Shown piece after piece: positions 1-6,107 of a stretch of 24,069 nucleotides of DNA. Every line of letters starts with the position of its first letter. The stretch's first letter is position 1. Both the position numbers and the translations under genes were made by a program. This stretch comes from a virus. The notes beneath the pieces are model-generated. The model saw only the letters and a list, made by a program, of their open reading frames with translations. It did no database searches and was not told the origin of the DNA. The stretch is taken from IMG/VR virus record IMGVR_UViG_3300013118_000263, positions 1-24,069 of that record; one strand, given 5' to 3'.

Positions 1-1
1 C

Positions 2-1588
2 GGACGTCAAACCTTCAAAACTACAACCTGTTCAGATATTCTAGGAAATGCCGTTACAGCGTACAATAACGTTGAAGCCGGTTATGTAGCAGATAATGAA
101 GCCCACTTGGGAGCCTTTTCACTACAAAGATTTAGGAAACAAACTATGATACAGAATCCTAAATTAAGACAATTCTTGCCCGGAAAGGGCAGAGCCAATA
201 TTGGATCTACTGTTTTACTAAATGACTCAATCGCTTATCTAATGACAGATGAGAATGAATACAACAAAGTTGAAGGCAAATCACTATCTGTCCTAATGTT
301 AGATGAGGCACAATATCAAGATGTGCAGTTCTTATCTAAAGCCTTTTACACCTTATCTCAAACTCATGGAAGATTTTATTGCTTTGGTATTGGAGGAGAA
401 GCAGGATCTCCTTACAATGAAATGTGGGAAAGAACAGATCAAAGGGAATGGGTTTATGATGATCCTGAATGGCGTACTAGATTAGAGTTTGATAATAGAG
501 GCACGATAATTAATGAGCCGGACGAACTAAAGAGCATACTAGCAGGAAGATGGACTCCAAGAAAACCGGAGAATACTCAATACAGAGGTTATCATATGCC
601 TCAAGAGATGTTCGCAACTATTCCGTTAACAATTCGGGACGCCATAGACAAATACAAAGTTCAACCGGAATTATCTATTGAATGGCAACGTGAGAATAAT
701 CCTAAATCCATTTATCTTTCTCACTGTAAAGGAGAATTTTTCAAAGCAGAAAGACGTCCAATTACTCCGGAAATGGTCAAGAATTGTATGAATCCTTATC
801 GCTATATGCCTTTAATGACTACCAATGAGATTAAAGAAATTAAAGAAACCTTTGGAAATGAGGTTAGAATCCTTATGGGAGTCGATTTTGGTAGTGGTAG
901 TTCAGCAGGATCATTAACTGTTATCTCTATTCTAATTCATTGGAGGAAATCAAAGAGATACCAACTTGCCTTTATTGATAGACGTCCTCAAGAGAATCAA
1001 ATAGATCAATCTAGGTATATTGCTGATTTATTCCGATCCTGTAATTGTGACTATGGAGTTGGAGATTTAGGTTATGGACAGATTCAAGTTAAATTAATTC
1101 AAGATGGAGGCAGAGATTCTAAAGACAATCCATTTAGTGGATTAGGATCTTCTCACTTTGTAGGAGCAAGAAGTACAGGAGATCTTCATAAGGAAAATTC
1201 AGAGTTTAGAGAAACAACTGACGAGCATGGAACTGAAATATCTAGGATAAATATCTCCAAAACAGCAGCAATTCAAAAGTTCATAGATCTACTAGAGTGG
1301 AATGTATCTCACCCTAATTTCCCGGAGGATAAAACATACAACCGTCCTAAACTTATGATCCCATATCAGAATGATTATGAAGTTGACTTTTTGGTAACTG
1401 ACCTATGTGCTACAACTAGAAAAGATTTGGAACAGGACGCAGATTTAACAGTTGAAGATCCTAGACAAATGGCTAAAAAAGAGTTTAATCACCCGGCAGA
1501 TTCTATGATGAGTTTAATCTATTGCTTTTCAGCAGATGAGAACTTTGATGAAGGAGCATATTCGATTAGCAGGACTTCACGCAGTTGA
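2..1588 (+). CDS. terL: Terminase large subunit (DNA-packaging ATPase/nuclease), 5' end outside window
   Basis: This is the motor that pumps genomic DNA into the prohead through the portal and cuts it. The frame is open from base 2, so the TTG at 107 is not the true start; about 528 residues are visible. At nt 2-25 the protein reads GRQTFKTT, a Walker-A-like P-loop with Phe where most families have Gly before the Lys. SVLMLDEAQ at nt 287-313 is a clear Walker B with the catalytic Glu, followed by FGIGGEAGSP as a coupling-type motif. The C-terminal RNase-H-like nuclease starts with GVDFGSGSS (Asp codon at 884) and has CDYGVGDLGYG and HPADSMMS as the likely second and third acidic motifs. It lies upstream of the portal, as expected, but is separated from it by about 1.4 kb of tiny genes. 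The family call is secure from these motifs; the packaging type (cos or pac) cannot be told. Confidence 0.93.
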   Translation, partial: GRQTFKTTTCSDILGNAVTAYNNVEAGYVADNEAHLGAFSLQRFRKQTMIQNPKLRQFLPGKGRANIGSTVLLNDSIAYLMTDENEYNKVEGKSLSVLMLDEAQYQDVQFLSKAFYTLSQTHGRFYCFGIGGEAGSPYNEMWERTDQREWVYDDPEWRTRLEFDNRGTIINEPDELKSILAGRWTPRKPENTQYRGYHMPQEMFATIPLTIRDAIDKYKVQPELSIEWQRENNPKSIYLSHCKGEFFKAERRPITPEMVKNCMNPYRYMPLMTTNEIKEIKETFGNEVRILMGVDFGSGSSAGSLTVISILIHWRKSKRYQLAFIDRRPQENQIDQSRYIADLFRSCNCDYGVGDLGYGQIQVKLIQDGGRDSKDNPFSGLGSSHFVGARSTGDLHKENSEFRETTDEHGTEISRINISKTAAIQKFIDLLEWNVSHPNFPEDKTYNRPKLMIPYQNDYEVDFLVTDLCATTRKDLEQDADLTVEDPRQMAKKEFNHPADSMMSLIYCFSADENFDEGAYSISRTSRS

Positions 1589-1641
1589 CAAAATCTTTCC
1601 ATAAATGTCCTAAATGTAAGGAGCCGGACGATGAGGTGTAA
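1585..1641 (+). CDS. Possible 18-aa micro-ORF with a CPKC knuckle
   Basis: A TTG start overlaps the terminase stop (TTGA), a junction used repeatedly in this window. The product, MTKSFHKCPKCKEPDDEV, carries one CxxC pair that could be half of a zinc site. There is no convincing ribosome-binding site upstream. Its main visible role may be to carry AGGAG (1619-1623) for the next gene. It is reported because of the overlap and the Cys pair, but it may not be translated. Confidence 0.3.
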   Translation: MTKSFHKCPKCKEPDDEV

Positions 1642-1777
1642 AACTTGTATGAGGACTAATCTTCATAGTAAAAGAAAAGATTGTCATTCATGGCAAAAAG
1701 GTCAATGCGCTAGGTGTCATTATTTAGGGAAAAATGGAGGAGGACGACCAAAAGTTGCGCTGTTGCAAGTGTCGTAA
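1631..1777 (+). CDS. Small zinc-finger-like protein (48 aa)
   Basis: Starts at ATG 1631, 7 nt after an AGGAG ribosome-binding site (1619-1623), and overlaps the micro-ORF before it by 11 nt. The protein is basic and has CKTC near residues 3-6, a CH pair at 18-19 and CARCH at 26-30, so it could bind one or two zinc ions. This spacing resembles small viral zinc-ribbon proteins that bind nucleic acid or partner proteins, but no named family is recognised. It overlaps the next gene (1734) in another frame. Function unknown; a role in host or viral transcription is only a guess. Confidence 0.55.
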   Translation: MRCKTCMRTNLHSKRKDCHSWQKGQCARCHYLGKNGGGRPKVALLQVS

Positions 1778-1931
1778 AGTTTCAAGAAGTCCAAAGGCTC
1801 CAAATTGGATTGATTATCAGATGTGTTATCGCTGTTACTGTATTAATGTCCTAAATTCTTTGCCAAAAAAAGGCACAGGAGGAACTTACATGGGAGAGCA
1901 GAAATACAATGATTTTCACTCAAATTCTTGA
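1734..1931 (+). CDS. Small four-cysteine zinc-ribbon protein (65 aa)
   Basis: The acidic N-terminus is followed by CCKCRKVS at residues 10-17 and CYRCYC at about 31-36, a two-CxxC arrangement typical of a zinc ribbon. The tail is Gly/Asn/Lys-rich and looks flexible. It overlaps the upstream 48-aa zinc gene by 44 nt and has no strong ribosome-binding site, so it is probably translated by coupling. The gene ends just before the TATA box of the next unit. No specific family is recognised; nucleic-acid or protein binding through zinc is inferred from the Cys pattern. Confidence 0.65.
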   Translation: MEEDDQKLRCCKCRKVSRSPKAPNWIDYQMCYRCYCINVLNSLPKKGTGGTYMGEQKYNDFHSNS

Positions 1932-1934
1932 TTC

Positions 1935-1986
1935 TTTTATATACGAAAAACAGAATAGTTAAGTAGTAAACTAGTAAACTAATAGT
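1935..1986 (+). promoter_or_regulatory. Promoter with TATA box plus AGTAAACT tandem repeat (class II, copy 1)
   Basis: TTTTATATAC at 1935-1944 is a strong archaeal-type TATA box, about 50 nt before the ATG at 1987, giving a predicted leader of roughly 25 nt. That leader holds AGTAAACT twice in tandem (about 1965-1980). The same TTATATAC box, the same repeat and the same sequence up to the start codon recur before the gene at 8416. The repeats could be an operator or a leader-RNA binding site for one shared regulator. Confidence 0.7.
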
Positions 1987-2217
1987 ATGAATAAAACCGA
2001 AATGCAACAAGAAATTGAAAAAGAATTTGACAGAAAAATGTCAAGATTAGATAAAAGACAAGAGTTAATTTTTTCAACTCTAAAGAAATACAATAGTTTG
2101 AATGATAGTGTCTTTATCATTCAAAGAGGAGAACAACTCAAAGAAATAGAGATGGAAGCAAGAGAGGCACGAAATGTTAAGGCAGCACAAATGGAAGTAT
2201 TGGAGGAGTTGGATTGA
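1987..2217 (+). CDS. Small coiled-coil protein (76 aa), shares 5' region with gene at 8416
   Basis: Almost the whole product is charged, helical sequence rich in Glu, Lys, Gln and Arg, as expected for a coiled coil; no Cys, membrane segment or catalytic motif is visible. The ATG is set by its own promoter (1935) and by the stretch AACTAATAGTATGA, which is identical before the 8416 gene. The first codons (reading TEMQ) are also shared with that gene over 14 nt. It begins a run of overlapping small genes (TGA overlaps the TTG of the C2H2 gene). A small structural, scaffolding-like or regulatory role is possible; the position between terminase and portal would also suit a small-terminase substitute, but nothing in the sequence proves this. 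Confidence 0.75.
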   Translation: MNKTEMQQEIEKEFDRKMSRLDKRQELIFSTLKKYNSLNDSVFIIQRGEQLKEIEMEAREARNVKAAQMEVLEELD

Positions 2218-2369
2218 TTACTCTTAACTGTCCTAAATCCGATTGCTCCTTTGAGCATAACAACCTAGACGATTTTATTGACCATGTAAAGACTCATGGA
2301 GTCAAAACTCCGGGAATTGAGAAAGTTTCTGGAACCTACAAAATTATAGCAAGGAGTTATAGAGATTGA
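2214..2369 (+). CDS. C2H2 zinc-finger protein (51 aa)
   Basis: TTG start 2214 lies 5 nt after GGAGGAG (2202-2208), and TTGA overlaps the stop of the coiled-coil gene. The N-terminal half is a textbook C2H2 finger: C6-x4-C11-x12-H24-x3-H28, with the hydrophobic core Phe and Leu in the expected places. The C-terminal half is short and basic. Single-finger C2H2 proteins of this size are common in archaeal viruses and usually bind DNA or a host transcription protein. Here it is co-translated with four other micro-genes, so it probably acts as a regulator or assembly adaptor; the target is unknown. Confidence 0.75.
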   Translation: MITLNCPKSDCSFEHNNLDDFIDHVKTHGVKTPGIEKVSGTYKIIARSYRD

Positions 2370-2449
2370 GCCTCATTGAAACCCTTGATAGAGTTATTGA
2401 AGCCCAACTCAAAGCAATAGACGATTCAGTGGAGGAGTTGTTTGAATGA
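2366..2449 (+). CDS. 27-aa acidic helical peptide
   Basis: TTG start 2366 sits 9 nt after AAGGAG (2351-2356) and overlaps the C2H2 stop as TTGA; the stop overlaps the next ATG as ATGA. The product, about 27 residues, is acidic and looks like one amphipathic helix (SLIETLDRVIEAQLKAI). The tight couplings and the ribosome-binding site argue that it is translated in spite of its size. No function is recognised. Confidence 0.5.
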   Translation: MSLIETLDRVIEAQLKAIDDSVEELFE

Positions 2450-2640
2450 CCTCCAAAATCAAATTTTATGCTGAGGATATATCTGATGAAGTCGCAGATA
2501 AGATCTACCACCTAATTCAAGGCGAAATTTATGATTTGGCTATGAATGACCTTTATGAAAATTTTGACGATGAAGGCGTCAACCAACGACTAGATTTAGA
2601 GCAAGAAAGAATCCCTAACAAAAATGGAGTTATCGAATAA
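2446..2640 (+). CDS. Hypothetical acidic protein (64 aa)
   Basis: ATG 2446 is 8 nt after GGAGGAG (2431-2437) and overlaps the preceding stop (ATGA). The protein is acidic, mostly helical in appearance (ISDEVADKIYHLIQGEIYDLAM), with no Cys, membrane segment or known motif. Its last base is shared with the ATG of the next gene (TAATG). The ribosome-binding site and the two overlaps support translation. Function unknown; it is part of the same co-translated cluster as the zinc proteins. Confidence 0.7.
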   Translation: MTSKIKFYAEDISDEVADKIYHLIQGEIYDLAMNDLYENFDDEGVNQRLDLEQERIPNKNGVIE

Positions 2641-2789
2641 TGGATCACGAACACGATTCATCTGTTGATATTGATGAGGATATTCCGGAATTTGATGAAG
2701 CAGATGGATTTGGATATGGGCTTTGTCGTGCCTGTAAAAAATACGGCAACTGTTCTAATGACGACGGCTATTGCACTGATTGCAATTAG
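2640..2789 (+). CDS. Acidic protein with C-terminal zinc ribbon (49 aa)
   Basis: ATG 2640 overlaps the upstream stop (TAATG) and follows GGAG at 2626-2629. Residues 1-25 are strongly acidic (DSSVDIDEDIPEFDEAD). Residues 29-48 hold C29-x2-C32-x5-C38 and C45-x2-C48, enough for a zinc ribbon. An acidic tail joined to a zinc ribbon is a design seen in proteins that imitate nucleic acid or contact transcription factors, but that is inference. Last gene with firm support in the micro-gene cluster. Confidence 0.65.
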   Translation: MDHEHDSSVDIDEDIPEFDEADGFGYGLCRACKKYGNCSNDDGYCTDCN

Positions 2790-2825
2790 CCTAACACCTT
2801 TATTTTATTATTTTTGAATACGATT

Positions 2826-2897
2826 ATGCACTCACTCATTCCTCATGTTCCTACATGGGCAGGAATTGCTATTGCCGTTGGCTTAGCAATAGTTTAA
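2826..2897 (+). CDS. Possible 23-aa membrane peptide
   Basis: ATG 2826 opens a 23-codon frame reading MHSLIPHVPTWAG followed by a hydrophobic run (IAIAVGLAIV), long enough to insert in a membrane. There is no ribosome-binding site; an AT-rich stretch at about 2798-2815 could act as a promoter. It fills the gap between the zinc cluster and the portal promoter. It may be a real micro-protein or a chance frame. Confidence 0.35.
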   Translation: MHSLIPHVPTWAGIAIAVGLAIV

Positions 2898-2901
2898 TCC
2901 G

Positions 2902-2936
2902 GTTAGGATAACATCAATTTATTCTACAAACCTAAC
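2902..2936 (+). terminator. Weak inverted repeat before portal promoter
   Basis: GTTAGG at 2902-2907 and CCTAAC at 2931-2936 are complementary, with a 23-nt loop, and are followed by a T-rich stretch (2946-2952). This could end the upstream transcript before the portal unit starts. The stem is short and the loop long, so the call is tentative. Confidence 0.3.
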
Positions 2937-2954
2937 TTTCCACACTTTTTTATA

Positions 2955-2972
2955 AACACTTTTAGCAATAAA
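2955..2972 (+). promoter_or_regulatory. Leaderless promoter element for portal unit (AACACTTTTA)
   Basis: AAACACTTTTAGCAATAAA matches the shared element at 19726 (AACAGTTTTAGCGATAAA) at nearly every base. The first T of TTTTA (2960) is 29 nt before the TTG start at 2989. This is where an archaeal TATA box would sit if transcription began at or next to the start codon, and no ribosome-binding site lies between. Confidence 0.7.
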
Positions 2973-2988
2973 CAAGGCAGATAAAACA

Positions 2989-4569
2989 TTGACTTGGAAG
3001 AGCCGTTTGGCAAATAGTTTAGGCAAATTGGGTATTCAATCCGAATCTCCTTATCAAAGAAATAATGGAACGTCAGTAGATGTTCATGCTTTACAAGACG
3101 CCATGAGTGGTTTTTCTCAGCCAGTTTGGGGAGCAGAAATTAATACAGTTGGAGCATATTCCCGTGAAGGTTATACTTCTAAAACTAGAGATACACCTGT
3201 CGTCAAATTTAGAACTCAAGCAAAGGCTATGGAACAAGATGAGGACGTTCAACTAGCAATTAATCACTTATCATCTAAAGTTACAGGAGGAGCGCATTAT
3301 TGGAAGGCTCAAGACGATATGGTTGAAGATCATATTTCTAAATTCTCTAAACAAATTGACTTTGATTGGTTTGATACTATTTTGGTTAAGGAATTATTAG
3401 GCTATGGAAATTCAGTTTGGAAACCACGTTTGGGAATTGCTAACATTAGAAATAAAGACGATTTAATGCAGATACCAATTTCATCTTTTGTCGCAGTATG
3501 GTGGGACAGGCAAAGACGTCCTTACAAGTATGAATTTAGAGGAGCAGAATATCAAGGCTATCATAATCCTCAAGACATTATTGCTTTTAATTGGAATCCA
3601 GTAAATGGTAGTGTAATTGGTAATGGCTTCATTACTGCTTTAACAGTGCAAAAAACATTTGATCAAATTACACCGGCAGGAACTGAAACTAACACTTTGC
3701 CTTCACTACTTGATAGAAAATACTCAACTCACATGACCATGCACATAGCAGAAAGAAGATACATTCCTCATAATGTCTATGTCGCAGAAGGAGCAAACCA
3801 AGATGAAAGATCTCAACTTGCTAGTGATGTAAATACGCTTAATCCGGGTGAGGACTTTGTAGTTGGTAAGAAAGTAGAAGTTCAAGAATTAGGATCTGGA
3901 CAGAGAGCCTTTGATCCAACATTATTTAGTGATTTGACTCAAGGAGGAATTTTCAAGGCATTGAATGACTTTAGAGGCAAAATGGCGCAAGAGAGTTCAC
4001 ATCAATTTGCCAATGCCGAAGAATCATCAGTGTTAGACGAAATTGGGCTTGCGTCCTTCCCATTAGCAGTCACTAGACAACTTGAAGCCAAACTTTTCAA
4101 ACCTTGGTATAATTCCAATCCTATGTATTCAGCCAATTATGGAGGAGGATTAATCTCAATGCCTTATGAGGAATGTGAATACGAACTTAACTTTGGACGA
4201 CAAAAGAAAGTCGATATTGAACCTGAACAGGCTATGAAATTAATTGAAATAGGTATTAGTTCAGGAGCAATTCAAGATCCTAATGAGATAAGAGAATTGC
4301 TTGAAGATCATGGACTAGGATTAAGAAAAGAATTTGCAATGGCTCTAATGAATCAATATAATCCTGTCATGCCCGGAATGCCTCAAGTAATGCCTCAACA
4401 ACCATACCAATTCGATAATCAAACAATGGGCAATCCTCCAATGAACAATCAGAATTATAATACAGAAGGCAATAGATTTGTCCCTGAAAGATATGACGGT
4501 CAACCTTCCAATCCAAGACAAAACTTTGCTTGGACTAAAACGCAGTACACGAAAAAACCTCAATTATAG
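2989..4569 (+). CDS. Portal protein (526 aa)
   Basis: The portal forms the dodecameric ring at one head vertex through which terminase packages DNA and to which the tail attaches. Length fits the family. After an N-terminal arm, the wing/stem-like core contains the portal-style segments VWWDRQRRPYKYEF and IAFNWNPVNGSVIGNGF at about residues 166-215, then a helical region and an HQFANAEESSVLDE segment. The last 70 residues are rich in Pro, Gln, Met and Asn and look disordered. The TTG start is chosen because it lies 29 nt after the shared promoter element and no ATG is better placed. The next gene starts 2 nt after the stop, so portal, ADP-ribosyltransferase-like and protease genes form one unit. 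The call rests on order and motifs. Confidence 0.85.
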   Translation: MTWKSRLANSLGKLGIQSESPYQRNNGTSVDVHALQDAMSGFSQPVWGAEINTVGAYSREGYTSKTRDTPVVKFRTQAKAMEQDEDVQLAINHLSSKVTGGAHYWKAQDDMVEDHISKFSKQIDFDWFDTILVKELLGYGNSVWKPRLGIANIRNKDDLMQIPISSFVAVWWDRQRRPYKYEFRGAEYQGYHNPQDIIAFNWNPVNGSVIGNGFITALTVQKTFDQITPAGTETNTLPSLLDRKYSTHMTMHIAERRYIPHNVYVAEGANQDERSQLASDVNTLNPGEDFVVGKKVEVQELGSGQRAFDPTLFSDLTQGGIFKALNDFRGKMAQESSHQFANAEESSVLDEIGLASFPLAVTRQLEAKLFKPWYNSNPMYSANYGGGLISMPYEECEYELNFGRQKKVDIEPEQAMKLIEIGISSGAIQDPNEIRELLEDHGLGLRKEFAMALMNQYNPVMPGMPQVMPQQPYQFDNQTMGNPPMNNQNYNTEGNRFVPERYDGQPSNPRQNFAWTKTQYTKKPQL

Positions 4570-4571
4570 TA

Positions 4572-6107
4572 ATGGACGAATCAATAGCAATCTCCGGTAA
4601 TTTATCAAGAGTAAAAATTGGAGAAACTGTTTACATGGGTAGGAATATCTCAAGAGATCTTTCTGATAGAATTAATGAAAGAGCAGAAGAATTAGCAAAA
4701 TATGATTTAACGGAATCAGAAATTATGTTCCAAATTATGAAAGAGTTTGCTAATGGCTCTCATCACGATTTAGCAAGAGAAGATTGGGGAGATACAAATG
4801 GTGAATATGATGAAGCCGGCAATCAAACCAATAGTGTCGTAGATACAGGCAAACCGTCCGGCTATTTAGGAGATGATACAAATTGGACGGCAACCGGAGC
4901 AAAGATCAATTCAGAGCCATATCCAACTAATTTAGAACCGGCTATCAATCAAAGAAATATTCCGGAGGAGTCATATTTTCCAGAAACTCCATTGTATGAG
5001 GCAAGAAGTAATGAAAGACACGATATGCCTGATTTACTAAAAAAGAGCAATAAAGACGATCAACCCTACATACCTGTAAGAATTATCAATGATGATTTGG
5101 AAATGGAAGTTCCAAAGAATGAGCAGATTGAAGATTTAGCAGATGAGGAAGGTGAGCCGGATAAACTGTATTTGGAAACTCCTGAACTAGATGAAACAGA
5201 AGATCCTATTACAGAAACTGATGATGATATTACTTGGATAACAGTAAAAGGCTCTCATATTCCTGTAAAAAAAGGTGAATCTAATGAGGTGGCTATCAGC
5301 AATTTCTTTCACGAAAAACATAAGAAAAGAAAAGCAGATGAGAAAAAAACTCGAGATGATAATAGACGAAGCAAACAAGATCTAATGAAATATGGATTAG
5401 ATAAGGGTAAAATCAAAACACTAGAAAATAACTACATGAAATCAGATTTATCTATCACAGGTAAAAAATTTGAAACTCATGAAATAACTAAAAGTGAATA
5501 TAGAAAGTTAATGGGAAATATTGGCGCAGTTGAATATGATATGGCATTAAGAGATTCAAATCATAAAGAAGCAGATAAAATATTTATGAATGCCATTAAG
5601 AAGGATTCTGAAAAACTAAATCAATTCAAGAAGGAAATGGAGAATGTAATAGCATTTAACAATGTATTGAAGGATAAGTTAGATAAAGCAACTCATGTTT
5701 ATAGATTTGTGTCATTTTCAGAATTGGGTAATATGGTAGATGATGGAGTATTTGAAAATAAATATTCTGACTTTAAATCGTTCACTGTTGAGAAACAATC
5801 AGATTATTTTAGTGAAAGAGATGTAACAATATCTGTTCCAACAAAAGATATTAAAAATGAATTAACTCCTTTAGAATATACACCGTTTTTTAGAAATACG
5901 GATTATTCAAATGAAAAATTAGGAGATTCTAAAAACTCTGAATTTGCTTCTGAAACAGAAGTAAGAATGAAAAATAATACTAAGATACCAAAAGGACTAT
6001 CCATAACAATTAACACATCTGTTTCAGAAAGTAAGAAAAAAAGAATACAAGAAAGATATGGAAGTCTTGGTAAAATAACATTTGCAGATGAGGAATGGTC
6101 ACCATGA
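4572..6107 (+). CDS. Head-module protein with C-terminal ADP-ribosyltransferase-like domain (511 aa)
   Basis: Three parts are visible. Residues 1-220 are acidic and low in structure, with a helical N-terminus. Residues 222-237 read TWITVKGSHIPVKKGE, like the G-x-H-[IV]-P-[IV] element I associate with phage minor-head proteins (recall, not checked). Residues 245-372 are Lys/Glu-rich and helical. The C-terminal 135 residues carry the R-S-E signature of ADP-ribosyltransferases: VYRF with Arg378, KSFT with Ser403 and Thr405, and SETEVRM with Glu461-x-Glu463 followed by NNTKI, in the right order and spacing. Such enzymes move ADP-ribose from NAD+ to a target. Lying directly between portal and MuF/protease genes, it may be packaged in the head and injected. 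The 3' half is clearly more AT-rich (about 27% G+C in samples at 5641-5820, against about 43% at 4861-4920), hinting at a separately acquired domain. The fold assignment is by motif only. Confidence 0.7.
   Translation: MDESIAISGNLSRVKIGETVYMGRNISRDLSDRINERAEELAKYDLTESEIMFQIMKEFANGSHHDLAREDWGDTNGEYDEAGNQTNSVVDTGKPSGYLGDDTNWTATGAKINSEPYPTNLEPAINQRNIPEESYFPETPLYEARSNERHDMPDLLKKSNKDDQPYIPVRIINDDLEMEVPKNEQIEDLADEEGEPDKLYLETPELDETEDPITETDDDITWITVKGSHIPVKKGESNEVAISNFFHEKHKKRKADEKKTRDDNRRSKQDLMKYGLDKGKIKTLENNYMKSDLSITGKKFETHEITKSEYRKLMGNIGAVEYDMALRDSNHKEADKIFMNAIKKDSEKLNQFKKEMENVIAFNNVLKDKLDKATHVYRFVSFSELGNMVDDGVFENKYSDFKSFTVEKQSDYFSERDVTISVPTKDIKNELTPLEYTPFFRNTDYSNEKLGDSKNSEFASETEVRMKNNTKIPKGLSITINTSVSESKKKRIQERYGSLGKITFADEEWSP

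Noticed and set aside
4345-4563. Minus-strand frame inside the portal gene (and similar ones at 5187, 6010, 7536, 7792, 7853, 9183, 15405, 16015, 18137, 19406, 19937)
   Set aside because: These mirror the codon pattern of strong plus-strand genes, have no promoter or ribosome-binding site, and show no motifs.
6095-6103. Earlier ATG for the MuF/protease gene
   Set aside because: The later ATG at 6104 forms the ATGA overlap used across this window; three extra residues carry no signal.
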